A stretch of 64,000 bases of DNA from Mumia sp. ZJ1417 (GTDB lineage: Bacteria; Actinomycetota; Actinomycetes; Propionibacteriales; Nocardioidaceae), in contig NZ_CP059901.1 of the NCBI RefSeq assembly GCF_014127285.1, forward strand, positions 3,906,001 to 3,970,000, read 5' to 3'. The notes below the pieces were generated by a model. That model did not search any database. It saw nothing but the letters and a program-made list of their open reading frames with translations, and was not told the origin of the DNA. A program made the translations under genes and the position numbers. Below, piece by piece: positions 33,528-41,572 of the stretch (positions are counted from its first letter, which is position 1; the number at the start of each line of letters is the position of its first letter).

Positions 33528-34954
33528 GACGTCGCCTCCTCGTCGCCGGCTCCGGTGCGCAGCGTCGAGCGCCGGAACCCGTACGAGAAGTAGAACGCGA
33601 GCGCGACCGCCACCCAGATGAGGAACACCACCCACGTCACGAGTGCGAGCCCCGTGAGCACGTAGATGCACGCGGCGATCGACAGCAGCGGCAGCACGGG
33701 ATACAGCGGCACCTTGAACGTGCGCTCGAGGTCGGGTGCGCGCCGGCGCAAGATGATGACACCGAGCGAGACCACCATGAAGGCGACGAGCGTCCCGATG
33801 CTCACCGTGTCGAGCAACCAGTTGAGCGGGATGAAGCCCGCGATGAGCGCGACGACGGTGGCGACGATGATCGTGTTGGGGATCGGGGTGAGCGTCCGGG
33901 GGTTCACCCGGGCGAAGATCGGAGGCAGCATCCGGTCACGGCCCATCGTGAAGAGGATGCGCGTCTGCCCGTACATGACGACGAGGGTGATGCTGAAGAT
34001 CGAGATGACCGCGCCCGCGGCAAGCACCGTGCTCGGCCAGGTCGAGCCGGTGACATTCTCCAGGATCTGCGCCAGCCCTGCCTGCTGCCCCTCGAAGTCC
34101 TGCCACGGCTGTGCGGCGACGGCGGTGAGCGCCACGGCGACGTACAGGGTGGACACGATGATCAGCGAGATGATGATCGCCTTCGGCATCGTGCGTGCCG
34201 GGTCCTTCACCTCGTCCCCGGCCGTCGACACGGCGTCGAGTCCGATGTAGGAGAAGAAGATGGTCGCCGACGCCGCCTGGATCCCTGCGACACCGAACGG
34301 GGCGAAGTCGGCGAGGTTGTCGCTGTTCCAGCCCGTCGCCGCGATCGCGATGAACAGGAGGAGCACGGCCACCTTGATGCCGACCATGATCGTGTTGACG
34401 GTCGCGGACTCGCTCGCGCCACGGATCAGCAGCAGCGCGCACAGGACGACGAGGACCATCGCGGGCAGGTTGACGACGCCGCCGGCCTCGGGCGCGTACG
34501 ACAGGTCGTGCGGGATCTGGACGCCGAAGAGGTTGTCGAGGAGCTGGTTGAGGTACTCCGACCAGCCGACCGCCACCGCGGACGCAGACACGCCGTACTC
34601 GAGCAGCAGGCACGCCGCGACGACCATCGCGACGACCTCGCCGAGGGTGGCGTACGCGTAGGAGTACGACGATCCCGACACGGGGACGCTGCCAGCGAGC
34701 TCGGCATAGCAGAGCGCAGTGAGTCCCGCCGTGACCGCGGCGATCACGAACGACACGACGACACCTGGCCCGGCATTCGGAACGGCCTCGGTCAGGACGA
34801 AGAAGATGCCCGTACCGACCGTCGCGCCGACGCCGAACCCGACCAGCTGGACGAGCCCGATGGTGCGCTTGAGGCCCTCCTCGGTGTGCGGACGTCGACC
34901 CACCGGCATGCGTCGGAAGATCTGCGCGGCGAACGACGACTGCTGCGCCCCCAT
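33524..34954 (-). CDS. APC-family amino-acid permease (N-terminus altered)
   Basis: A 476-residue permease with about 12 membrane segments. It has GLVQLVGFGVGATVGTGIFF and a FFSYIGLDAVSTAGDEVKDP loop typical of cationic amino-acid permeases (CAT/YfnA type). Family-like sequence begins at IFRRMPVGRRPHTEEGLKRT. The preceding MGAQQSS and the ATG at 34954 are encoded by one copy of the 82-bp inverted repeat at the island edge, and no good ribosome site precedes it. The original 5' end was probably replaced by recombination, so expression may differ from the ancestral gene. Confidence 0.85.
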   Translation of the reverse strand: MGAQQSSFAAQIFRRMPVGRRPHTEEGLKRTIGLVQLVGFGVGATVGTGIFFVLTEAVPNAGPGVVVSFVIAAVTAGLTALCYAELAGSVPVSGSSYSYAYATLGEVVAMVVAACLLLEYGVSASAVAVGWSEYLNQLLDNLFGVQIPHDLSYAPEAGGVVNLPAMVLVVLCALLLIRGASESATVNTIMVGIKVAVLLLFIAIAATGWNSDNLADFAPFGVAGIQAASATIFFSYIGLDAVSTAGDEVKDPARTMPKAIIISLIIVSTLYVAVALTAVAAQPWQDFEGQQAGLAQILENVTGSTWPSTVLAAGAVISIFSITLVVMYGQTRILFTMGRDRMLPPIFARVNPRTLTPIPNTIIVATVVALIAGFIPLNWLLDTVSIGTLVAFMVVSLGVIILRRRAPDLERTFKVPLYPVLPLLSIAACIYVLTGLALVTWVVFLIWVAVALAFYFSYGFRRSTLRTGAGDEEATS

Positions 34955-35015
34955 GTCCGATGAAACGCACGCCGATGCCGAGGCCGCAAGTCGGACGCTA
35001 GCGGTTTGAACCGCC
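34934..35015 (+). repeat. 82-bp inverted repeat, arm 1
   Basis: It matches the reverse complement of 35313-35394 with two mismatches. It forms the junction between the permease 5' end and the island. On this strand it reads DDCCAPMSDETHADAEAAS and stops, the same peptide read from arm 2, so the element may carry the 3' end of another gene. Confidence 0.9.
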
Positions 35016-35057
35016 TGTAAGTCTTGGTGACGGTCGGCCTGGGGCTGGCTGGCAGGG

Positions 35058-35470
35058 TTAGCGCCGGTCACCCGTGCGCGTTGTGACCGCGGCGACGACA
35101 GCGCCTAGGGTCACGACAACCGCGGCGCTAACGGTGCGCGCGGCCGGTCGGCGGCGTTCGGTCAACGGCCCGACGAGTGCTAGGACGATGGGGAGTGCGC
35201 CGACCACGGTGCCGATCATTGCGGGGCTCGCGTGCCGGGTGGCTTCGACCAGGAAGATGTTGAAGCCCGCCAGGCCGGTGGCGGCCAGCGCTAGAAGGAG
35301 CAGAACGTCACGGGCGGTTCAGACCGCTAGCGTCCGACTTGCGGCCTCGGCATCGGCGTGCGTTTCATCGGACATGGGGGCGCAGCAATCGTCGCAGAGA
35401 CGGCCGTCGAGGAGCCAACGAGCAGCATCGCGGCGGCGGCACCCGCAGCGGGAGCGTTGGAAGAATTCAT
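35058..35470 (-). pseudogene. EamA/DMT-family exporter remnant
   Basis: Starting at ATG 35470, which overlaps the SDR stop (ATGA), the frame gives MNSSNAPAAGAAAAMLLVGS and SSTAVSATIAA, the first membrane segment of an EamA transporter. It is interrupted by the 82-bp element. Beyond it (35312 down to 35058) another frame gives RDVLLLLALAATGLAGFNIF then VGALPIVLALVGPLTERRRP and AARTVSAAVVVTLGAVVAA and a stop, the end of the first EamA domain. The second EamA domain and about 30 residues of the first are gone. The exporter paired with the upstream SDR is therefore broken. Confidence 0.75.
35313..35394 (-). repeat. 82-bp inverted repeat, arm 2, inside EamA remnant
   Basis: The second arm, 297 bases from arm 1, replaces part of the first EamA domain. 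The inner end holds a small imperfect palindrome GCGGTTCAGACCGC. Confidence 0.9.
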
Positions 35471-36288
35471 GCCGCGTACTCCTTCGGGTGCGGGGCGGTG
35501 CCCGCCGCGGGGCTGAGTACTTGACGGGTAACGCGCTCGGCCATGGCGGCAACCAGGGTGCGCGGCCGGCGCGGCAGCAGATGCGCGGACAGAGCATTGC
35601 CGAGTCCGGGAGTGACGTATCCCCGGTCCCGGTCGAGCGCGCGTAGAGCGGCGCGTACAACCGGTTCGGGCGTGGTCATCGAGCCGTTGACGGCCGCCTT
35701 GCGGGTGCCGATGGCCTCGAAGAAGGGGGTGTCGACCGGGCCGGGGCACAGAGTAAGTACGCGAATGCCGCGACCGCGGTACTCCTGGCGCAGGGCCAGC
35801 CCGAAGTTCAGCACGAAGCCCTTGGCCGCCCCGTAGACGGCGAAGTAGGGGGAGGGCTGAAACCCCGCGGTGGAAGCGACGTTCAAGACTGCTCCCGTGC
35901 CGCGCTCCAGCATGTCGGGGAGCAGCGCGTGGGTGAGGTCTACGAGCGCGACGACGTTGACCATCAGCTGATCGTGGTCACGCTCTGCGGCGATCTCCTC
36001 AAAGCGACCGCAAGTGCCGAAGCCGGCGTTGTTGACCAGCAGGTCGACGCGGAGGTCACGGGCGGAAAGCTGACCAGCGATCTGCCGGGCCGCATCGGGG
36101 TCGGAGAGGTCCTGGACTAGGACGTGGGCCCGGATGTCGTGCTCCGCGGCGAGGCGCTCTGCGAGAGCGGTGAGCCTGCCCTCGGAACGCGCCACCAGGA
36201 TCAGGTCGTGTCCGCGGGCGGCGAGTTGTGCGGCGAACTCTGCCCCGAGTCCGGATGAAGCCCCGGTGATGAGCGCTGTACTGTGCAT
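35467..36288 (-). CDS. Short-chain dehydrogenase/reductase (DltE-like)
   Basis: A 273-residue SDR starting at MHSTALITGASSGLGAEFA behind AAGGAGAAA. ARSEGRLTALAERL suggests NADP use, VNNAGFGTCGRF is the NAG motif, and VASTAGFQP with YGAAKGFVLNF gives Ser and Tyr-x-x-x-Lys. Its stop overlaps the start of the EamA remnant, so both formed one operon. It is divergent from a TetR gene that probably controls it. G+C and codon choice are lower than in the flanking core genes, in line with island origin. Confidence 0.88.
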   Translation of the reverse strand: MHSTALITGASSGLGAEFAAQLAARGHDLILVARSEGRLTALAERLAAEHDIRAHVLVQDLSDPDAARQIAGQLSARDLRVDLLVNNAGFGTCGRFEEIAAERDHDQLMVNVVALVDLTHALLPDMLERGTGAVLNVASTAGFQPSPYFAVYGAAKGFVLNFGLALRQEYRGRGIRVLTLCPGPVDTPFFEAIGTRKAAVNGSMTTPEPVVRAALRALDRDRGYVTPGLGNALSAHLLPRRPRTLVAAMAERVTRQVLSPAAGTAPHPKEYAA

Positions 36289-36428
36289 GGATTTCTCCTT
36301 GAGTGGCAGTAAACTAAGACACAAGCGTTGCTCATAATGACCGTAAATGCAACACTGACGATGCAGTTAATTCGGGAGCAGCGCAGTTCCGTGTCGTTTT
36401 GGGGCTGAGCAGATAGGTGGGAGGCGCC
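36289..36428. promoter_or_regulatory. Divergent SDR/TetR control region
   Basis: This 140-base spacer is A+T-richer than its surroundings. GTTGC (36327-36331) and GCAAC (36349-36353) form an interrupted inverted repeat around CATAATGACCGTAAA, a plausible TetR site overlapping a CATAAT -10-like hexamer. Promoters are not precisely placed. Confidence 0.4.
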
Positions 36429-37010
36429 ATGGGTGAGACAGCGGCACGGCCGTTGCGGGCGGACGCGGAGCGCAGTGTGCGCGCAATTTTGGAGGCAGCC
36501 GAACGCGTGCTCTCCACGGATCCCGGCGCGTCGATGGAGCAGATCGCGACTGCGGCGGGGGTGGCCAGGACAACGATCCACCGGCGGTTCGCCCATCGGC
36601 AGGCACTGATCGATGCCTTGGCATCTTCGGCCGCCCGCCAGCTCGTCCAAGCCGTGGAGGACGGCCGGCCCGACACCGCCCCTCCCCTGGTGGCATTGCA
36701 CCGGATCACGGCCAATGTGCTCGAGGTGAAAGGCGCCTGGGCGTTCGCGCTGGGACTACCTGCCCATCCCGACAGCGAAGCGGCGGCCCTTCACGAGGAC
36801 ATCGGCCAGCGTTGCATCACAGTGCTGGAACGAGCCCGGGCGGACAAGCTCATCGACGAGACGGCTGACCTCGACTGGGTGCGGCGGGTCTACTACGCGC
36901 TCCTCGGGGAATCCCTGCGCGGAAGCCCGGACGATACCGACATCGACACTGACACCCTCGCCGCCCGCATCATCGATGCCCTACTGCATGGCGCAGGTCC
37001 GCGCACCTAA
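36429..37010 (+). CDS. TetR-family transcriptional regulator
   Basis: A 193-residue regulator. ATG 36429 is preferred because GGGAGGCGCC precedes it; an ATG four codons earlier is possible. The HTH is ILEAAERVLSTDPGASMEQ plus IATAAGVARTTIHRRFAHRQ. The C-terminal helical domain ends in DTLAARIIDALLHGAGPRT. It is divergent from the SDR-EamA pair and probably represses it in response to a toxic small molecule. Effector unknown. Confidence 0.87.
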   Translation: MGETAARPLRADAERSVRAILEAAERVLSTDPGASMEQIATAAGVARTTIHRRFAHRQALIDALASSAARQLVQAVEDGRPDTAPPLVALHRITANVLEVKGAWAFALGLPAHPDSEAAALHEDIGQRCITVLERARADKLIDETADLDWVRRVYYALLGESLRGSPDDTDIDTDTLAARIIDALLHGAGPRT

Positions 37011-37282
37011 GCTCGGCCGAGCCGTCGGCTACCGCGGCGTCGGCCGACGTCCCGTCTGGTGCTCAACCCGATGCCGAAACGACGCCGCCTTGCAGCGGCT
37101 CGGCGCCCGCAAGGGCGCCCTCGAGGTCCGGCTCGTCGAGGTCCCCCGCCACCGACCGAGAGCCCAAGCGGATACCCCCCAACCCGCCGTCCTCGGCCCC
37201 GACCCAGCAGCCGCTAGGGCCCGAAAAGACGCAGGCAGACGGACGCTCTCCCCAGTCGAGCGGGAGAGTGGCCGCTCCGGTA
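37011..37282. other. Non-coding or decayed stretch
   Basis: No convincing intact gene is seen. The plus strand contains a short zinc-ribbon-like piece, RGVGRRPVWCSTRCRNDAA followed by LQRLGARKGALEVRLVEVPR, resembling small Cys-pair proteins of mobile elements, without a proper start and with a disordered tail. It may be a gene remnant. Confidence 0.4.
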
Positions 37283-37399
37283 TCAGCCCTTACCGAGGGT
37301 GCTACCGGCCTTCGATTTTGCGCCCTTGGACGATCCGTCGGACGCGAGGGTCTTGCCCGCCTTCGACAGCGCGGCCTTGCTCGGCTTGCTGCTGGCCAT
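37283..37399 (-). CDS. Very small Lys/Ser-rich protein (38 aa)
   Basis: Start ATG 37399 has GAGGAGGTGGCGAC upstream, a strong ribosome site. The product MASSKPSKAALSKAGKTLAS then DGSSKGAKSKAGSTLGKG is basic, without Cys or aromatic residues, and carries repeats of S-K-A-G. Similar tiny 'KAGKTLAS...GSTLSQ' proteins occur widely in actinobacteria with no known role; nucleic-acid association is plausible from the charge. It is too short for usual gene finders. Confidence 0.65.
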   Translation of the reverse strand: MASSKPSKAALSKAGKTLASDGSSKGAKSKAGSTLGKG

Positions 37400-37909
37400 G
37401 TCGCCACCTCCTCTCATCACCAGCATGAGTGGAGCCACCGACATTTTGGTTGGCAGCAAGGGTTCGCGGGTGTGCTCCGGGCCACCGACCGGGACACGGT
37501 GTGATCTCTGACCGCTGAGTGAGTCGCCCGCGGACTGGTGTCCGGTCGATGCGGTGGTCCTGTTCGGGAACTTGGAGTCCGTGACCCCACAGGGTCGCGA
37601 GACTTCTGCTTAGAGAATGTCTGGACCGTGGCCGTGCCGCTCAGTCATTTCTGATCCGAACCAATGACTGACGGGAGCACGAGAGATGACGATGACCTTG
37701 GGTATCGACGTGGCGTGCCGTGCCGGGCCGACCAACAGGCCAACCTTTGCGGTGGACGGACGGCCCGTGTGGCGGTAGAGAGTTCCGATCCCAGGCTGGG
37801 CCAGCTACTTCCACCACTCCTGGGGACTCACCCTATGCCGGAATGACGGAGTTCTTCGCCACCGCATCTTGACCGGTCTGCAGTGCCTCGCGTCAGACCA
37901 AGGAAGGGT
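37400..37909. other. Decayed mobile-element region
   Basis: This 510-base stretch holds no intact gene. A hairpin with 9-bp perfect arms TCAGTCATT (37641-37649) and AATGACTGA (37663-37671) lies just before an IS110-like transposase start (next entry). Downstream, GWASYFHHSWGLTL-like fragments in another frame could continue the same decayed element. Confidence 0.5.
37685..37777 (+). pseudogene. IS110-family transposase N-terminal remnant
   Basis: ATG 37685 gives MTMTLGIDVACRAGPTNRPT then FAVDGRPVWR and a stop. MTxTLGIDVACRA and AVDGRPVW are the start of IS110 transposases, whose first catalytic Asp is in GID. The frame breaks after 30 residues. It is not contiguous with the C-terminal IS110 piece at 40.9 kb. 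Confidence 0.55.
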
Positions 37910-38968
37910 TCACTCGGCAGGGGGCAGACCCGTCTGCAGGCTGAGAGGGTCTAGCGTACGCTCTATCGCCGTCCGCCCGGCTTCGAACGCGGCTTTGAGG
38001 ATCTTCGCGTCGCGAGTGAGGCGCCCGACTCGCGGCGAGTCCGGTCCGGGACGCACGGACAGCACTGCGGATTTGGCCTTGGTCCGCCGGTCGACGGATG
38101 TTGGCCCCCCCGGCAGCACGGCTTGGTCGTATTGCGCGAGCAACGCTTCGTCTTCCAGAAGGCGGCGGTCCCGTGCTAGGAAGCTGTGCCGCACGGGGTC
38201 GGGATAGATCCGCAGCGCGGTCGCGGAGGTTAGGCGCGCCCTGTATGACGGGCGCGTGCGTGGGCCGGGGTCAGATTTACCGGCGGCGAGTGGCGGCGCT
38301 GGCCGGGACCGCAGAACCAGAACGTGACTGGCGCCCTGGGCGAGGGCGGTGCGGTAGGGGATGGACTCGGAGAGGCCGGCATCAGAGAAGCGCCGGCCTG
38401 CTAGCTCAATCGGTGGACCGGCGAGGAAGGGCAGTGCAGCGCTGGCGCGCAGGGCCAGTCGCAGTTCGGCCGGACTGGTCAGATGAGGGCGTAGATCAGT
38501 GGCTTGGCCAGTGTGGAAGTCGGTCGCCAGTGGGTGGTACTCGACGGGGTTGGCCAGGATGGCGTTGAAGTCCATTCGGGCCACCTCGCAATAGAGGTAC
38601 TCGACGAGGTTCTGCACATCGACCATCGGCCGGCCGCGCCAAACGTTGGACGGACGGATCATCGCTGTCACATACGCCGGTTCAGCCCATCCGGTCAGGT
38701 TCTCAGGGGCTCCGCTCAGCAGCCACGCTCCAGTGATCGCGCCCGCAGAGGCGCCGTAGACGGCGTCGAAGGCGTGCGCCGCCCCCATCTCGTGCAGGGC
38801 TAGGGCCATCCCGGCGGAGATTGTGCCGCGCATGCCGCCGCCCTCGATGGCCAGCGCTACCCGTTGGCCGTCCTGGCGTTCGCCGGGACGGCTTCCGTGG
38901 CGCACGCGGTCGGCTAGGACGCGCAGGACTTCGTGGCAGCCGTCCCCGGTCATCAATTCTTCTTGCAT
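37910..38968 (-). CDS. Patatin-like phospholipase
   Basis: A 352-residue lipid hydrolase. The oxyanion motif is IEGGGMRGTISAGMALAL, the nucleophile Ser is in YGASAGAITG (G-x-S-x-G), and the dyad Asp is in FSDAGLSESIPY. An acidic or basic lid region follows, and the C-terminus is Arg-rich. It hydrolyses acyl esters of lipids, probably at the inner membrane face. An in-frame ATG five codons in (38953) is an alternative start. Neighbours in the island do not reveal its role. Confidence 0.9.
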   Translation of the reverse strand: MQEELMTGDGCHEVLRVLADRVRHGSRPGERQDGQRVALAIEGGGMRGTISAGMALALHEMGAAHAFDAVYGASAGAITGAWLLSGAPENLTGWAEPAYVTAMIRPSNVWRGRPMVDVQNLVEYLYCEVARMDFNAILANPVEYHPLATDFHTGQATDLRPHLTSPAELRLALRASAALPFLAGPPIELAGRRFSDAGLSESIPYRTALAQGASHVLVLRSRPAPPLAAGKSDPGPRTRPSYRARLTSATALRIYPDPVRHSFLARDRRLLEDEALLAQYDQAVLPGGPTSVDRRTKAKSAVLSVRPGPDSPRVGRLTRDAKILKAAFEAGRTAIERTLDPLSLQTGLPPAE

Positions 38969-39058
38969 GTGCTCTCTCGTCTCGTATCGCTGATCCCGCC
39001 GCAGCTATGACGGTTCTGTCTCAGATGGCGGGTAGTTGACATGCTGGACCCGACCGCC

Positions 39059-39478
39059 CTACTGGCCGTGGCTTGCTGTGCCGGGTTCGCCGCCGGCCAG
39101 GTATGACCGCGCCTGGACCCAGATAGCGGGGTCAGGCTGGGTGCCGGCCCAGGTGGCAGACCTGACCTTTCCCCGTCCGCGATAGCGGCGCATGATCGTG
39201 ACGTGGTCAGGCCAGGCCACGAACCGGTGCAGGGCCTCCTCGTCCTGCCAGATCGACACCGAGCCGCACCTGGCCTGCAGGGGGGCTGTCCATAGCCACA
39301 TGCCGACCGCGCCCGCATGGAGGGGCCAGGATCGGCGCAGCGTGAAGCCGGCCTGGTAGATGCCAGGCAAGTCGAGGTGGCGACTGGCCTGGAAGTCGGT
39401 GACGCTGATCAGCACTGGGCCTGTGGTGCTGGCGGCTGGGCCGGGCGTCCACCGGGTTCTCAAAATGGTCGAGTCCAC
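39059..39478 (-). CDS. Spheroidene-monooxygenase-like / DUF3291-type protein
   Basis: A 139-residue protein; GTG 39478 is the likely start and lies 19 bases inside the upstream DinB-like gene. Segments VLISVTDFQASRHLDLPGIY, MWLWTAPLQARCGSVSIWQD and FVAWPDHVTIMRRYRGRGKVRS match small dimeric alpha-beta-barrel proteins related to spheroidene monooxygenase and antibiotic monooxygenases. Function is unassigned; start choice is uncertain. Confidence 0.65.
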   Translation of the reverse strand: MDSTILRTRWTPGPAASTTGPVLISVTDFQASRHLDLPGIYQAGFTLRRSWPLHAGAVGMWLWTAPLQARCGSVSIWQDEEALHRFVAWPDHVTIMRRYRGRGKVRSATWAGTQPDPAIWVQARSYLAGGEPGTASHGQ

Positions 39479-40065
39479 AGTGGGGAGCGGCCCAGGAGCC
39501 CAAGCAGTCGCTCGAAGTCGGCGGCATCGGTGGACACCGGGACCTGAGGGCTGAACGCGGCACCGGGACCGCGGGAGCTCGGTGTATCCGGCCACTGGCG
39601 CGCGATCGTCAGCGCAGCGGCGGTCAACTCCGGGTCGGGATGGTAGGGCGCACCGATGGTCGCGGCGACATCCCATCCGTGAACGAGGACGTCCACGAAG
39701 TGCATGCTCAGAGCGACCCGGCCCCGGAAGATGCCGAACTCGCGCACTTCGACCTGACGGTCGTAGGCGTCCGGGGCGGCGAACGCCTCCGTGACCGCGT
39801 CCGCAGAGTCCTGGAAGGCGCGATACGCGTCGGTGCGGAGGTCGCCGCTGTCCCATATGGATCGGTCTACCGGTGCACTCATGGCGTTGGCGGCGAAGCC
39901 GCGATTCTCGCCAACAATGTGTCGTAGTAGTTCAGCCAGGTTCCAGGAAGCGCAGGGTGTGGGTCGCACAAGATCTGCGCCCTGGACCTGCGCGATCACT
40001 CCACTGGCCAGCGCCAACGCCTGGCGGTCCAGGTCGCGGACGTCCGCGGTTCTTTGCCTCGTCAC
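39460..40065 (-). CDS. TIGR03086-family DinB-like metal-binding protein
   Basis: A 201-residue protein from GTG 40065, with GGAAAGG eight bases upstream. The four-helix fold carries the metal site: NLAELLRHIVGENRGFA and MHFVDVLVHGWDVAATIG, with His of LLRH and the HxxxxVHGWD pair, as in mycothiol-dependent isomerases. VTRQRTADVRDLDRQALALA starts the first helix. Thiol-transfer or detoxification is likely. It is divergent from a TetR gene, and both palindromic operators lie in the shared spacer, so it is probably the regulated target. Confidence 0.85.
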   Translation of the reverse strand: MTRQRTADVRDLDRQALALASGVIAQVQGADLVRPTPCASWNLAELLRHIVGENRGFAANAMSAPVDRSIWDSGDLRTDAYRAFQDSADAVTEAFAAPDAYDRQVEVREFGIFRGRVALSMHFVDVLVHGWDVAATIGAPYHPDPELTAAALTIARQWPDTPSSRGPGAAFSPQVPVSTDAADFERLLGLLGRSPLWTRPF

Positions 40066-40082
40066 AATGATCCTTTCCAAGC

Positions 40083-40155
40083 ACGAACGTTCGTACTAGA
40101 AACGCACGCTAACACAGACAGGAGAGGCGTCGGGTATCATTTACCGAACGTTCGT
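40083..40155. promoter_or_regulatory. Two TetR operators, ACGAACGTTCGT type
   Basis: A perfect 12-bp palindrome ACGAACGTTCGT at 40083-40094 and a second CGAACGTTCG at 40146-40155, extended on the right by TG. They flank the divergent starts of the DinB-like and TetR genes, one near each start, as expected for an autoregulated switch. Confidence 0.85.
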
Positions 40156-40174
40156 GCGCAAGGAGGTGGAGAAG

Positions 40175-40789
40175 GTGGGGCGACCGCGAAATGACCAAGC
40201 GCGGACTGCGATCCTGCGCAGGGCGGCAGACCTCGCCTCCCAAGACGGGTTGGACGGGCTGTCGATCGGCCGGCTCGCCACGGACCTCGGCGTGAGCAAG
40301 AGCGGACTGTTCGGCTACTTCGGCTCAAAGGAGGAACTGCAGCTCGCCACGATCCGCGCCGCGGCAGGCGTGTACCTCGAGGAGGTTATCCAGCCCGCAT
40401 TGGCCGTGCCGCCGGGCGTGGGGCGGGTGCGCCGACTGTGCGAGAACTGGCTGAGCTATTCAGAACGACGGACATTCCCTGGCGGGTGCTTCTTCTTCGC
40501 CGTTGCTGCCGAGTACGACGCTCGATCTGGCCGGGTACGCGACACCGTGGCCGCTGCCAGTCTGGACTGGAGCAACCTGGTCACACGCACCATCCACGAC
40601 GCCCGCCAGCTCGGCGAACTCCCTGACGACACGGACGCCGACCAACTCGCGTTCGAGCTGATCGCCTTTCTGGAGACTGCCAATGCCGCATCTCTCCTGC
40701 ACAACGATCCGGAGCCTTACGCGCGAGCCAGGACTGCGGTGCGCAAATGTCTCGAGCCCGCTACCGCAGAGCCTGCGAACACAGACTGA
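40175..40789 (+). CDS. TetR-family transcriptional regulator
   Basis: A 204-residue regulator from GTG 40175 (VGRPRNDQARTAILRRA) behind AAGGAGG. The HTH is LASQDGLDGLSIGRLATDL then GVSKSGLFGYFGSKEELQ, and a TetR_C-type region contains RTFPGGCFFFAVAAEYDARSG, typical of the YxaF/TetR_C_6 group. It should bind the two CGAACGTTCG palindromes and repress the DinB-like and monooxygenase-like genes. Its 3' end is 64 bases before the IS110 remnant. Confidence 0.9.
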   Translation: MGRPRNDQARTAILRRAADLASQDGLDGLSIGRLATDLGVSKSGLFGYFGSKEELQLATIRAAAGVYLEEVIQPALAVPPGVGRVRRLCENWLSYSERRTFPGGCFFFAVAAEYDARSGRVRDTVAAASLDWSNLVTRTIHDARQLGELPDDTDADQLAFELIAFLETANAASLLHNDPEPYARARTAVRKCLEPATAEPANTD

Positions 40790-40853
40790 GCTCCACCTCT
40801 CGCGCTGACTGTCCCGTACGCCGTTTACGCGATTGAATCGGTCCTCCCTCGTC

Positions 40854-41572
40854 ATGCCGTTGACGATGCTGCGTGACCGCCGCGCCGGCGAGGCACACAT
40901 GGCGCTGCGCGTGCTGACCGTCGCGCGCGACCACATCAACGTCGAGCGGGTCCGGTGCATCAACGCGCGACCGCGCTCGTGCGCAGCCACGACCTTGGCA
41001 TCGACGCCCGCAAGTCCCTGACCTCGCAACAGATCGCCACGATCGCGGGCTGGCGACGCCGCGAGGAGCCCTTCGGTGTCGCGACCGCACGAGCTGAGGC
41101 CGTCCGTCTGGCCAAGCGAGTCGTGAGCCTCGACGAGGAACTGGCCGAGAACCGCGCCACCATCACGAACCTCGTAGCTGTCGAAGCACCCGAACTTCTC
41201 GAGCAGCACGGAGTCGGAGCGATCACCGCTGCGGTCGTGCTGACGGTCTGGTCCCACCCCGGCCGGATCCGCAGCGAGGCGGCCTTCGCGCAGATCGCGG
41301 GCGCCGCGCCGATCCCAGCGTCGTCAGGGAACACAGTCCGCCATCGCCTCAACCGCGGCGGCGATCGCCAACTCAACCGAGCGTTGAACACCATCGTTCT
41401 GACCCGGATGCGGACCGACCCCAACACGCGGGCCTACATCGAGCGGCGCTTGGCCGAGGGCAAGAGGACCAAGGAGATCAGGCGCTGCCTCAAGCGCTAC
41501 GTCGGGCGGCAGATCTTCCGGACCCTGGCCGCCGCTCACCCGGTGCCGGAGGTCCTCGCGTCAGCGGCTTGA
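40854..41572 (+). pseudogene. IS110-family transposase, 5'-truncated and frameshifted
   Basis: The first part (LTMLRDRRAGEAHMALRVLT then VARDHINVERVRCINA) and the second part (RATALVRSHDLGIDARKSLT onward) are in different frames, meeting near 40960. The second part carries the transposase_20 domain: LLEQHGVGAITAAVVL, HPGRIRSEAAFAQIAGAAPI and RLNRGGDRQLNRALNTIVL. The DEDD catalytic N-terminal domain is missing. It is inactive debris at the right edge of the island and overlaps the end of the convergent GntR gene by 37 bases. Confidence 0.85.

Noticed and set aside
33341-34963. 540-codon plus-strand open frame opposite the permease
   Set aside because: Highly charged antisense of membrane segments; no support.
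35319-35660. Minus-strand frame with Cys-rich end (CDDCCAP)
   Set aside because: Overlaps the SDR coding end and the inverted repeat; no start or ribosome site. Reported only as the peptide shared by both repeat arms.
36976-37428. Plus-strand 150-codon frame after the TetR gene
   Set aside because: No family match along most of its length, starts inside the TetR gene, and covers the small minus-strand gene; kept only as a possible remnant.
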